The notes: generated by a model from the letters alone, not told the origin. Shown: positions 52,110-60,918, counted from the first letter of the stretch. The stretch: DNA of 64,000 bases from Alistipes communis (GCF_006542665.1 NZ_AP019735.1:2418001-2482000); one strand, 5' to 3'. Program-made: numbers and translations.

Positions 52110-53171
52110 TCAGCTATCGCTGTTGCCGATCCGCTCGAAATAGCGGTCGAGCAGGCGCGGGATCGCATAGTCCTCCAACTGTTCGTACGGCACGAGCGTC
52201 CACCCTCCGGCAGCGGAGGGCCATGCGTCGAGCGCGAGGCGGTGATACGCCGCGTGGAGGGTCTGGTGCGACAGCTGGTGTTTGGGCATACGGATCGTCC
52301 GCACCAGCCGGTAGGGAAGCGTGCCGAACATGTCGCGGAAGGGCGGTGCGGCGGCCAGCTCCGTGAAATCCAGCGGGCGGTCGCTCTCGATCGCCGGCAG
52401 GTCGTACAATCCCTGCCAAATGTCTCCTTCCGGTCGCCGCCGCAGGGCGATGCGTCCGCCGCATTCCAGATGGAGATAGTTCAGATAGCGCGGGCGAATC
52501 CGTGTCCGGCCCGCCTTGACGGGGCGTTCCGCTACGGTTCCGGCTGCCAGCGACAGACATTCGTCCCGCAGCGGGCAGTCGTTGCAGGAGGGGTTGGCGG
52601 GCGTGCATTGCAGCGCGCCGAAATCCATGATCGCCTGGTTGTAGCGTGCAGGCCGACGCCGGTCGAGTTGTTCGTCGGCAAGCGCGGCGAACGCTTTGCG
52701 GCCCTCGGCGGTGTCGATGGCCAGATCGAGGTCGAAGAGCCGTGACAGCACGCGGTAGACATTGCCGTCGACCACGGCGCACGGCGCGTCGTAGGCGATC
52801 GAGCAGACGGCCGCCGCCGTATAGTCGCCCACGCCTTTGAGCGACCGCACGTCGGCATAGGCGGCGGGAAACCGCCCTCCGTAGCGTTCGACGACCTGCC
52901 GGGCCGCGGCGTGGAGATTCCGCGCGCGGCTGTAATAGCCCAATCCCTGCCAGAGTTTGAGCACTTCGTCTTCGTCGGCCGCAGCCAGGGCGCCGACGTC
53001 GGGAAACCGCGCGACGAAGCGCAGGTAATAGTCCATCCCCTGCGCGATCCGCGTCTGCTGGAGAATGACCTCCGAGAGCCAGATGCGATAGGGGTCGCGT
53101 GTCCGACGCCAGGGCAGGTCGCGTCCGTTGACTCCGTACCAGTCGATCAGTTTGTCGGCGATTTCGCTCAT
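52110..53171 (-). CDS. mutY: A/G-specific adenine DNA glycosylase
   Basis: A 353-residue repair enzyme removing adenine mispaired with 8-oxoguanine. The helix-hairpin-helix reads LKGVGDYTAAAVCSIAY, and the catalytic Asp is in AVVDGNVYRVLSRLF. The iron-sulfur cluster ligands lie in CTPANPSCNDCPLRDEC (C-x6-C-x2-C-x5-C). A C-terminal NUDIX-like domain for 8-oxoguanine recognition follows. The ATG at 53171 is only 7 nt after a TACCTTTG box, so the message may be leaderless. It is transcribed alone. Confidence 0.94.
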   Translation of the reverse strand: MSEIADKLIDWYGVNGRDLPWRRTRDPYRIWLSEVILQQTRIAQGMDYYLRFVARFPDVGALAAADEDEVLKLWQGLGYYSRARNLHAAARQVVERYGGRFPAAYADVRSLKGVGDYTAAAVCSIAYDAPCAVVDGNVYRVLSRLFDLDLAIDTAEGRKAFAALADEQLDRRRPARYNQAIMDFGALQCTPANPSCNDCPLRDECLSLAAGTVAERPVKAGRTRIRPRYLNYLHLECGGRIALRRRPEGDIWQGLYDLPAIESDRPLDFTELAAAPPFRDMFGTLPYRLVRTIRMPKHQLSHQTLHAAYHRLALDAWPSAAGGWTLVPYEQLEDYAIPRLLDRYFERIGNSDS

Positions 53172-53178
53172 CGGAAGA

Positions 53179-53186
53179 CAAAGGTA
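53179..53186 (-). promoter_or_regulatory. -7 box of mutY, likely leaderless
   Basis: Minus-strand TACCTTTG fits TAnnTTTG. The gap to the A of the mutY ATG is 7 nt. No strong -33 is seen. Confidence 0.55.
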
Positions 53187-53310
53187 GTGAAATATTCGGA
53201 ATCATGCAGTCCGGTATCGCCGTTCCCGTTCCTTCCGATCGATTTATCGCCGGCGTTGTGCGGGAAGTTCGATCGAAATCCGAATATATTGCCTGTCTTT
53301 GACTTCGTCT

Positions 53311-53451
53311 TAGATACTCCGTCTCGGCATAATCAAGCTGACGCTTGTTTCTGCGCCCGACTTTTCGTATCTTTGACTTCGTCGAAGATACTCCGTCTCG
53401 GCATAATCAAACATGAATGTTTGCTTCTGCACTCGACTTTTCGTATCTTTG
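53311..53451 (+). repeat. two tandem hairpin-promoter cassettes upstream of ugd
   Basis: Unit 1 (53311-53375): left arm AGATACTCCGTCTCGGCA, hairpin CAAGCTGACGCTTG (53334-53347), right arm ending in TATCTTTG (53368-53375). Unit 2 (53385-53451): same left arm, hairpin CAAACATGAATGTTTG (53408-53423), box TATCTTTG (53444-53451). In both, the TTG that ends the hairpin is exactly 20 bp before the box. The arms are almost identical; the stems are not. Unit 2 would drive ugd with a 90-nt leader. Confidence 0.85.
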
Positions 53452-53541
53452 TCAACGGCTTGTCTTCGTCGCTTGCGGCGGAGCGGATGCGGAGGATAGA
53501 ATGCCGCTCCGTTTGACGGGAAAAATCTAAGACGAACGCGC

Positions 53542-54852
53542 ATGAATATTTCAATTGTGGGAACAGGCTACGTCGGGCTGGTGTCGGGCGCCTGCTTTGC
53601 CGAAATGGGCATCGACGTGACCTGCGTCGATATCGACGAGAAGAAGATCGGGCGTCTGCTGTCGGGCGAGGTTCCGATCTACGAACCGGGGCTCGACGAT
53701 CTGGTTCGGCGCAACGTCGAAGCGGGACGCCTGCATTTCACCACGGATCTGAGCAGTTGTCTGGATCAGGTGGAGGTCGTCTTCTCGGCCGTCGGTACGC
53801 CGCCCGACGAAGACGGATCGGCCGACCTGCGTTATGTGCTGGAAGTGGCCCGTACGTTCGGGCGCAACATCAATAAATACACGATTCTGGTCACTAAGTC
53901 GACCGTTCCCGTAGGAACGTCGAAGAAGGTGAAGGCCGTCATTCAGGAGGAGTTGGACAAGCGAGGCGTGCAAATACCCTTCGAGGTGGCGTCGAACCCC
54001 GAATTCCTGAAAGAGGGAGCGGCGATCAAGGATTTCATGTCGCCCGACCGGATCGTCGTCGGTACGGAGTCGGAGCGTGCGCAGCGGCTCTTGTCGAGAT
54101 TGTACAGGCCCTTTCTGGTCAACAATTTCCGAATCTATTTCATGGATATTCCTTCGGCCGAGATGACCAAATATGCGGCCAATGCGATGCTGGCGACGCG
54201 AATCTCCTTCATGAACGACATCGCGAATCTCTGCGACGAGGTCGGAGCCGACATCGATATGGTTCGGAAGGGGATCGGAACGGACGCGCGCATCGGCAAC
54301 AAATTCCTCTATGCCGGTTGCGGGTACGGCGGGTCGTGCTTTCCGAAGGACGTGCGGGCATTGGCACGCACGGGACGGGAGTATGGTTCTCCGATGCGGA
54401 TCATCGAGGCGGTCGAAGCCGTCAACGAACGGCAGAAGGAGATCGTCGTACGGAAACTTGCGGCCGAATTGGGCGATCTGCGCGGCAGGACCGTCGCCCT
54501 GTGGGGGCTTGCCTTCAAGCCCGAAACCGACGATATGCGCGAAGCGCCCGCCCTGGTGGCGATCGACCGCTTGACATGCGCCGGCGCTGTGGTGAGGGTC
54601 TACGATCCGGCGGCGATGGACGAATGCCGCCGCAGGGTAGGGGATGCCGTCGTCTATTGCAGCGATATGTATGAAGCGGTCGTCGATGCCGATGCGCTGG
54701 TGCTGCTGACCGAATGGAAACAGTTCCGTCTCCCTTCGTGGACGGTGATTCGAAAGGTCATGGCCAATCCGCTGGTGATCGACGGGCGCAATATCTACGA
54801 CAAGGCCGAATTGGTCGCCGAAGGATTCACCTACAAGGCCATCGGGAAATAA
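53542..54852 (+). CDS. ugd: UDP-glucose 6-dehydrogenase family enzyme
   Basis: A 436-residue NAD-dependent sugar-nucleotide dehydrogenase making UDP-glucuronate for capsule and envelope polysaccharides. The Rossmann start is ISIVGTGYVGLVSGACFAEMG, with CVDIDEKKI following. The middle has NPEFLKEGAAI. The catalytic Cys is in YAGCGYGGSCFPKDVRAL near residue 260, and the C-terminal domain has WGLAFKPETDDMREAPA. UDP-glucose is the likeliest substrate; GDP-mannose or other relatives cannot be excluded. It stands behind two cassette promoters and is followed by a nucleotidyltransferase-like gene. Confidence 0.9.
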   Translation: MNISIVGTGYVGLVSGACFAEMGIDVTCVDIDEKKIGRLLSGEVPIYEPGLDDLVRRNVEAGRLHFTTDLSSCLDQVEVVFSAVGTPPDEDGSADLRYVLEVARTFGRNINKYTILVTKSTVPVGTSKKVKAVIQEELDKRGVQIPFEVASNPEFLKEGAAIKDFMSPDRIVVGTESERAQRLLSRLYRPFLVNNFRIYFMDIPSAEMTKYAANAMLATRISFMNDIANLCDEVGADIDMVRKGIGTDARIGNKFLYAGCGYGGSCFPKDVRALARTGREYGSPMRIIEAVEAVNERQKEIVVRKLAAELGDLRGRTVALWGLAFKPETDDMREAPALVAIDRLTCAGAVVRVYDPAAMDECRRRVGDAVVYCSDMYEAVVDADALVLLTEWKQFRLPSWTVIRKVMANPLVIDGRNIYDKAELVAEGFTYKAIGK

Positions 54853-54926
54853 CGGCTCCGCCATGCGGCCGGCGGAGGATTTGCAACGGACGGCAGGAGG
54901 AAATTTAATGATACGCTTTTAGGACG

Positions 54927-56000
54927 ATGAAGGATCGTGCACGCATGGATTTGTTCGCTTTGCTGCGGGCGGGGGTACGTTCCGGCGACACTCCGGATAT
55001 CGGCGGATCGACGGACGACCGGTGGCGAGAGTTGTACACCGCAGCCTCATCGCAGGGGGTGTCGGCCCTCGTCTGGGACGGGATTCGCCGGTTGCCGCCG
55101 GAGTCGCAGCCGTCGAGGGAGCTTCGGTTGCGTTGGGCCTACAACGTCGAGCGGATCGAACGCCGGTACGGGCAGCAGCGTCGCCGGGCAGCGGAACTGG
55201 CTGCGGCCTACGCCGAAGCGGGAATTCGTACCGTCGTATTGAAAGGGTTCGCCGTCAGCCGGTTGTACCCTGTTCCGGAACATCGGCCCTGCGGCGATCT
55301 GGATTGTTTCCTTTGCGGCGATTACGAGCGCGGCAATCGGGTGGCCGAACAGGTCGGGGCCGAGGTGAAACGCGATTTCTACAAACACTCTCATATCGTA
55401 TTCCGCGGGCTGACGGTCGAAAACCACCGGTTCTGTACGGCGGTTCGCGGGAGCCGTCGGGCGAAGCGGTTCGAGCGGCATCTTCAACGATTGCTTGCGG
55501 AGGGACCGTTGTCCTGCATACCGGAAACAGCGCTGCTCGTCCCTCCGCCCGATTTCAATGCCCTTTTTCTGGCCAAACACGCCTTGTCGCATTTCCTGAC
55601 CGAGGGCATTTCCCTGCGGCATCTGTGCGATTGGGCGGTCTTTATCGACCGCGAAGGCGACGCGGTCGACTGGACGGCGTTCCGGAAGGTCGCGGCCGAA
55701 GATCGCCTGCTGCGTTTCGCGGAGATACTCTCCGACCTCTCCGTCCGGTATCTGGGCGTCGCGCGGAATCCGCTGCCGGCCGGCGTACAGGCGCTCGCCG
55801 ACCGGGTATTGGACAATATCCTCTACGAGCGCCGGCACCTGAACGATTCGCCGGGCGGCGCATGGACGAAGCGGATGCGTCTGATCGGCAATCTGGCGCG
55901 CGACCGCTGGAAATACGGGGAGGTGTACGGGCGAAGCTTCCTGCTCGAAGGTCTCCGGCTGTCGGTCGGATACCTTTTCGATCGCAATCCTGAATTATAG
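54927..56000 (+). CDS. NTP_transf_5-type nucleotidyltransferase-like protein
   Basis: A 357-residue protein resembling the uncharacterised nucleotidyltransferase family NTP_transf_5, often in capsule or polysaccharide loci. The key region is GIRTVVLKGFAVSRLYPVPEHRPCGDLDCFLCGD, with the Lys-Gly turn and the Gly-Asp-Leu-Asp pair of the nucleotidyltransferase fold, near residues 96-130. FLTEGISLRHLCDWAVFID follows. The second ATG at 54945 is an alternative start. It follows ugd by 74 bp with no terminator between, so co-transcription is likely. The substrate is unknown. Confidence 0.68.
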   Translation: MKDRARMDLFALLRAGVRSGDTPDIGGSTDDRWRELYTAASSQGVSALVWDGIRRLPPESQPSRELRLRWAYNVERIERRYGQQRRRAAELAAAYAEAGIRTVVLKGFAVSRLYPVPEHRPCGDLDCFLCGDYERGNRVAEQVGAEVKRDFYKHSHIVFRGLTVENHRFCTAVRGSRRAKRFERHLQRLLAEGPLSCIPETALLVPPPDFNALFLAKHALSHFLTEGISLRHLCDWAVFIDREGDAVDWTAFRKVAAEDRLLRFAEILSDLSVRYLGVARNPLPAGVQALADRVLDNILYERRHLNDSPGGAWTKRMRLIGNLARDRWKYGEVYGRSFLLEGLRLSVGYLFDRNPEL

Positions 56001-56044
56001 CATCGCCGGCTGGATGTCTCCGGAGAACGGCGAGGCGTGGAAAG

Positions 56045-56079
56045 GATCCGTCCGTTTTTAACGGGCGGTCCTTTTTTTG
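56045..56079 (+). terminator. terminator after the nucleotidyltransferase-like gene
   Basis: GGATCCGTCCGTT pairs imperfectly with AACGGGCGGTCC around TTT, followed by a run of seven Ts. Confidence 0.7.
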
Positions 56080-56176
56080 AGTCCGGACGCAGACCGGTCG
56101 CGTGCCTCTTCGTCCCTGTCGCCGGAAAACCGGCACACTCCTTGCTTTTTATGCCGGACGATAAACGGGTCGGTGG

Positions 56177-57217
56177 ATGAGAAGTGTCAAGGAACAATAT
56201 TGGCGTTATTCGCTCTTCGTCATCATTCTGGTATTGGGTGTGGTTATCTTCGCCGAACTGACGCCCTATATCGGCGGGCTGCTCGGCGCCATGACGATCT
56301 ATGTGCTGCTCCGGCGGCAGATGCGCTATCTGACGGTTCGCCGCCGGTGGCGGCGCAGTCTGGCGGCGTCGGTGCTGCTGGTCGAAGCCATCGTCTGCTT
56401 CCTGATTCCGTTGAGCGGTATCGTGTGGATGTTCGTCGACAAGGTACAGGATTTCACGCTCGACCCCCAATCGCTGATCTCCTCGATCCGTCATGTCTCC
56501 GAACAGATCCGCCTGCGGATCGGTTACGATCTGTTGCAGGACAGCAACATCTCGTCGATGGTGGCCGTGATCACCCGATTCGGGCAGGCGTTTCTGCAAG
56601 GTATTTTCAGTTTCGGGGTCAATATCGTCATGCTGTTGTTCGTGCTCTATTTCATGCTGATCGGCGGTACCCGCATGGAGAATTATTGCCGGGCCATGCT
56701 TCCGTTCAATGCCACCGTCGCACGCAACGTGACGAACGAAATCTATATGATCGTCCGCTCGAATGCGATCGGCATTCCGCTGATCGCCGTGGTGCAGGGG
56801 TCGATCGCCTATGCGGGTTACCTCGTCTGCGGCGTTCCCAGCGCGTTGTTCTGGGGAGTCGTCACCTGCTTCGCCACCATTCTGCCCGTCGTCGGCACGG
56901 CGCTCGTCTGGGTTCCGCTCGCGGCTTATCTCGCGGTGGAGGGAAGTTGGGGCGCCGCCGTCGGGCTGATGGCCTACGGCGTGCTCGTCGTTACGCAGTC
57001 GGACAATGTGATCCGGTTCATTTTACAGAAGAGAATGGCCGACACGCATCCGCTCGTGACGATTCTCGGCGTGCTCATCGGCCTGCCGCTTTTCGGGTTC
57101 ATGGGCGTTATCTTCGGCCCGCTGCTGCTGGCGATGTTCGTCTTCTTCGTCCATATCTTCAAGCGCAAATACCTCGACGGCGCGGAGACCGCGCGTCTGT
57201 TCGTTCCCGACAGGTAG
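56177..57217 (+). CDS. AI-2E-type (PerM/YdiK) membrane permease
   Basis: A 346-residue protein of the AI-2E transporter superfamily with about eight helices in the usual 3 + long loop + 5 pattern. The N-terminal two helices (LFVIILVLGVVIFAELTPYIGGLL) and the GVPSALFWGVVTCFATILPVVGTALVW segment with its ILP turn are typical, and the closing PLFGFMGVIFGPLLLAMF is well conserved. Despite the family name, most members do not carry autoinducer 2, and the substrate here is unknown. It is transcribed alone and ends at a strong shared terminator. Confidence 0.85.
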   Translation: MRSVKEQYWRYSLFVIILVLGVVIFAELTPYIGGLLGAMTIYVLLRRQMRYLTVRRRWRRSLAASVLLVEAIVCFLIPLSGIVWMFVDKVQDFTLDPQSLISSIRHVSEQIRLRIGYDLLQDSNISSMVAVITRFGQAFLQGIFSFGVNIVMLLFVLYFMLIGGTRMENYCRAMLPFNATVARNVTNEIYMIVRSNAIGIPLIAVVQGSIAYAGYLVCGVPSALFWGVVTCFATILPVVGTALVWVPLAAYLAVEGSWGAAVGLMAYGVLVVTQSDNVIRFILQKRMADTHPLVTILGVLIGLPLFGFMGVIFGPLLLAMFVFFVHIFKRKYLDGAETARLFVPDR

Positions 57218-57230
57218 CTCGCCCCGCAAA

Positions 57231-57265
57231 CGGAATCGGGAGCCGACATTCGGCTCCCGATTCCG
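57231..57265. terminator. bidirectional terminator
   Basis: CGGAATCGGGAGCCGA pairs perfectly with TCGGCTCCCGATTCCG around CAT, between the convergent permease and BACON lipoprotein genes. Confidence 0.88.
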
Positions 57266-57286
57266 TTGTAAATGCATCCGAAAGGT

Positions 57287-58792
57287 TTATTCGCGGATGC
57301 AGCGCACCGAGTAGGCGTCGGCGCGGGCACCTCCGCCGGCGGGCGAGGTGGTAATCATCTCGTTGCCGGCCGTGTCCTTGATCTGGAACGAGAGCACCGA
57401 GTAGGCCCCGCCCCGGAACATGTCGCCGGGGTAGGGTGCGTTGCCCCAATAGGAACCCCACAAGCCGCTCATGCTGCCCATCAGCATGGCGTAGGAGCCG
57501 TCGAAGCGCGCCGCTGCGGGGAAGTAGGAAGATGCGCTGTCGCTCAGATTGAAAGTCCAGCCGTAGTCGTAGTCGGCGAGCGATTTCGCACCGTCGCCGC
57601 TGATGTCGGCGATATCGAAATCATCGATCACCCAAGCGTAGCCGCCCGATGCGGTGAAGTTGCGGAATACGTCGGCGGGCGGAACGCGCCATCCGACGGG
57701 ACACGGGTCGTAGAAGGATTTGGCCCCCTTGTTGAGGAAGTCGTTCGTCTCGTTGCGTTCAGCGCCTTTGGGATTGCCCCACAGGGCGTCGTTGCTCATG
57801 TCGGCCTGCAACCAGTCGCGCGAGGTGTTGAATTGTGCATAGTTGGAGAGGCAGACCGTCGGATTGGCGATGGCGAAGGCGAGATTGTTGTCCGCTGTGC
57901 TCGACTGCGACGAGTTGGTGATTTTGATTTCGTTATCGTCGCCGTCGTAGATCGGCGCACCGACGGTGGCGGTCGTTCCGGTCAGCGTCGGTGCCGCGGG
58001 AAACGGATCTTTGCGGCCCCACTGGTAGAGCAGTCCGTAACTGCCGACGTCGCCTGCGGTGTTGTGCATCGCGCCGAGGTTCATGTTCATCACTTCGTAT
58101 CCGGTTTTCGAATTCAGCCCCGCGACTTCGGCTTCGGGATACCAGATGTGCCAGCTCCACAGGATCGCTCCGTCCTTGACGGCGATCACGGCGTTGCCCG
58201 GTCCGGCGATCTTGAAGCTGATCCGGCCGTCGGCCAGCGTTACGCCCGATATCAGACCGGGTGCGCTCTGCCAGACGACTGCGGCGCTCGTGCCCGCGAT
58301 GGCCGTGGGCGCATCGAGCCCCTCGGTCGTGGCGCCGTTGCCGCGCACGGTCGCGTCGAAACTGTAATTGCCGGCGGCGGTGACGAGGTAGCAGTTCGAA
58401 GTACCTTCCCGGCTCAGGTCGGTGTACTTTTCCTTGCCCGCTTCCTGCGATACCTGCAATTCGCGGCTGACGGAGCGTTCGCCCGATGTCGCGGTTACGG
58501 TCACGGTGGCGGCCGGCATCGCTTCCGGCGTCTCGTTCTTTACGGCCGATACCGTGAATTTACCTGCGGAGACCGCGACATTGCACCACTTCTGGTCGGA
58601 AACGGCGTTCCAGCTCTCCATGTTGGTCGTGACGGTGATCTCGACGCTTCCGCCTTCTGCCGGAAATACGATCGGGGCATCGGGCGCCAGCGTCAGTTCG
58701 GGATCGGGAAGTTGTTCGGGGGTGTCGTTGTCGGAGCATCCCGTCAGACATACGCTCAGTGCGCATATCGCCAACAGTAAAAATTTCTTCAT
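57287..58792 (-). CDS. BACON-domain / FISUMP-like surface lipoprotein
   Basis: A 501-residue lipoprotein: signal peptide with lipobox VCLTGC followed by SDNDTPEQ, consistent with surface export. Residues 30-110 form a BACON domain (FPAEGGSVEITVTTNMESWNAV and later VTVTATSGERSVSRELQVSQ). From about residue 120 on the protein carries the same module as the lipoprotein at 17296: SNCYLV...YSFDAT, ILWSWHIWYPE, MNMNLGA, YGLLYQWGRKDPF, YDPCPVGWRV and a closing VRCIRE. It is probably a glycan- or mucin-facing surface protein (inference). No partner genes are adjacent. The start codon is fixed by the signal peptide. Confidence 0.75.
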   Translation of the reverse strand: MKKFLLLAICALSVCLTGCSDNDTPEQLPDPELTLAPDAPIVFPAEGGSVEITVTTNMESWNAVSDQKWCNVAVSAGKFTVSAVKNETPEAMPAATVTVTATSGERSVSRELQVSQEAGKEKYTDLSREGTSNCYLVTAAGNYSFDATVRGNGATTEGLDAPTAIAGTSAAVVWQSAPGLISGVTLADGRISFKIAGPGNAVIAVKDGAILWSWHIWYPEAEVAGLNSKTGYEVMNMNLGAMHNTAGDVGSYGLLYQWGRKDPFPAAPTLTGTTATVGAPIYDGDDNEIKITNSSQSSTADNNLAFAIANPTVCLSNYAQFNTSRDWLQADMSNDALWGNPKGAERNETNDFLNKGAKSFYDPCPVGWRVPPADVFRNFTASGGYAWVIDDFDIADISGDGAKSLADYDYGWTFNLSDSASSYFPAAARFDGSYAMLMGSMSGLWGSYWGNAPYPGDMFRGGAYSVLSFQIKDTAGNEMITTSPAGGGARADAYSVRCIRE

Positions 58793-59046
58793 ACGCTTTT
58801 CGTTTTTGAGTTAGACACTATGTTCCCTCTCCGTTTTGTCGTCGGACAAACGGTCGAATCATTTCTGTTGCATGATCGGATGGGCAGCCGCCTTAACTAA
58901 CCTTGGGGATAAAGATAGGGCGTTTCGTGCGAAAAAACAAGCGTTCGGATCGTTTTTTTCGCTTTTCCCCGTGTCGTTGTGCGTTGATGCGACGGAAGTT
59001 GCGGCAGCGGCAAATCCCGTCTTTTGGCAGGAGGATGGTTCGTGTA
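58793..59046. other. spacer upstream of the BACON lipoprotein gene
   Basis: No gene is supported. A TATCTTTA sequence on the minus strand near 58910 could be a weak -7 box for the lipoprotein gene. The tandem der-tail array begins at the right end. Confidence 0.4.
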
Positions 59047-59531
59047 TGTCGGGAAACGGATTTCTCCGGCTGTTGTTTCGCTCGGAAATACGACTGCATG
59101 GGAATGCCGGGAAAAGCCTCCCTTTGTCACCCGTGTCGCCAGCCGAGCGCACCCGCTTGCGGAGTGCCGAGGCGCCGCAACGGAAGCCGCGCGCAGCGCC
59201 GGCAAAGGGAGGTTTGGAGGGAATGTCGAAACGAGGATTTCTCCGGCTGTTGTTTCGCCCGGAAATACGACGGCATGGGGACGTCGGAAAAAAACCTCCC
59301 TTTGTCACCCGTGTCGCCAGCCGAGCGCACCCGCTTGCGGGATGCCGAGGCGCCGCAACGGAAGCCGCGCGCAGCGCCGGCAAAGGGAGGTTTGGAGGGA
59401 ATGTCGAAACGAGGATTTCTCCGGCTGTTACTTCGCCCGGAAATACAACTGCATGGGGACGCCGAAAAAAAAGCCTCCCTTTGTCAAAGGGAGGTTTGGA
59501 GGGAATGTCGAAACGAGGATTTCTCCGGCTG
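59047..59531 (-). repeat. tandem array of der 3'-end copies with an inverted-repeat element
   Basis: Copies of the last codons and stop region of der (true stop at 59532) recur with their ends at 59428, 59250 and 59073, giving periods of 104, 178 and 177 bp. Between copies lies an inverted-repeat element with ends CCTCCCTTTG and CAAAGGGAGG at 59117-59212, 59295-59390 (96 bp each) and a short 21-bp version at 59474-59494. The copy nearest der is almost identical to it; the two far ones have diverged. Confidence 0.85.
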
Positions 59532-60836
59532 TTACTTCGCTCGGAAATACAACTGCATGGGGACGCCGGAGAAATCCCACTGCTCGCGGATCTTGTTCTC
59601 CAAGAAGCGGCGGTAAGGCTCCTTGATATACTGCGGCAGGTTGACGAAGAAGGCGAACTGCGGCGTGGGCGTAGGCAGCTGCATGGCGTATTTGATACGG
59701 ATGTATTTGCCTTTGGTCGAGGGCGGCGGCGTCTCCTCGATCACGGGCAGGATGTAGTCGTTGAACTCCGAGGTGGGGATACGGCGCTTGCGCGACTGGA
59801 AAACGCGCACGGCCGTCTGCAACACTTCCAGAATACGCTGTTTGTTCAGCACCGAAGTGAAGATGATCGGAATGTCGTTGAACGGGGCCAGTTTCTTCAT
59901 CAGGAACTCGCGCCACTCCTTCATCGTGTTGTTCCCCTTCTCGATCAGGTCCCATTTGTTGACGACGATCACGCAGCCCTTGCGGTTGCGCACGATCAGG
60001 TTGTGGATGTTCAGGTCCTGCGATTCGAGTCCCTGCTCGGCGTCGAGCATCAGGACGCAGACATCGGAGTTCTCGATGGCGCGGATCGATCGCATGACGG
60101 AGTAGAATTCGAGGTCCTCGGTCACCTTGCCCTTCTTGCGCATACCGGCCGTGTCGACCAGATAGAAGTCCATGCCGAATTTGTTGTAGCGCGTGTGGAT
60201 CGAGTCGCGCGTGGTGCCGGCCACAGGGGTCACGATATTGCGCTCGACACCCAGCAGGGCGTTGGTGAGCGACGATTTGCCCACATTGGGGCGGCCGACG
60301 ATGGTGATGCGCGGCAGATCGTCCTCGTACTGCGCCGAGGTTTCGGCGGGCAGCGCCTCCAGGATGGCGTCCATCAGGTCGCCCGTGCCGCTTCCCGACA
60401 TCGACGAGATGCAGTAGGGGTCGCCCAGCCCGAGCTTGTAGAACTCGTGCGAGGAGTAGATCTGATCGTAGTTGTCGACTTTGTTGCAGACCAGGATGAC
60501 CTTCTTCGTGGTGCGGCGCAGGATGTCGGCCATGAGCGTGTCGAGGTCGGTGATGCCCGTCGACACCTCCACCAGAAAGAGGATCACGTCCGCCTCGTCG
60601 ATGGCGAGCATCACCTGCCGGCGGATGTCGTCTTCGAAAATATCGTCCGAATTGACCGTATAACCGCCCGTGTCGATCACGGAAAACTCCTTGCCGTTCC
60701 AATCGGTTTTGCCGTAATGGCGGTCGCGGGTCGTGCCGGCCGTGGAGTCCACGATGGCCTGACGTTGTCCCACCAGACGGTTGAAGAGTGTGCTTTTGCC
60801 CACGTTGGGGCGACCGACTATCGCTACCAAACTCAT
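59532..60836 (-). CDS. der: ribosome-assembly GTPase Der (EngA)
   Basis: A 434-residue essential GTPase with two G domains in tandem, acting in maturation of the large ribosomal subunit. First G1: [14 protein letters not shown] at residues 9-22; G3 DTGGY; G4 NKVD. Second G1: [15 protein letters not shown] near 183; DTAGMR; G4 NKWD. The C-terminal KH-like domain ends in [20 protein letters not shown]. The start at 60836 is chosen by the family N-terminus. The last roughly 15 codons are the part copied into the downstream array. The promoter box lies about 83 bp upstream. Confidence 0.95.
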   Translation of the reverse strand: MSLVAIVGRPNVGKSTLFNRLVGQRQAIVDSTAGTTRDRHYGKTDWNGKEFSVIDTGGYTVNSDDIFEDDIRRQVMLAIDEADVILFLVEVSTGITDLDTLMADILRRTTKKVILVCNKVDNYDQIYSSHEFYKLGLGDPYCISSMSGSGTGDLMDAILEALPAETSAQYEDDLPRITIVGRPNVGKSSLTNALLGVERNIVTPVAGTTRDSIHTRYNKFGMDFYLVDTAGMRKKGKVTEDLEFYSVMRSIRAIENSDVCVLMLDAEQGLESQDLNIHNLIVRNRKGCVIVVNKWDLIEKGNNTMKEWREFLMKKLAPFNDIPIIFTSVLNKQRILEVLQTAVRVFQSRKRRIPTSEFNDYILPVIEETPPPSTKGKYIRIKYAMQLPTPTPQFAFFVNLPQYIKEPYRRFLENKIREQWDFSGVPMQLYFRAK

Positions 60837-60918
60837 AACGTTGAAGAATTTATCCAAAGGTTGCACAGCATTGCGGGGCATATTCCGTGCCGCATGGCGC
60901 GTGCATTTTTTCAGGCGG

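Noticed and set aside
53311..53451. A short CRISPR array or an invertible promoter.
   Set aside because: Only two units occur per locus, the variable part is self-complementary rather than spacer-like, no cas genes are present, and the flanking arms are direct rather than inverted repeats.
59428..60702. An alternative frame over der, using the first repeated tail as its end.
   Set aside because: The true der frame keeps all GTPase motifs; this frame only becomes der-like in the repeated tail, because the repeat shifts phase.
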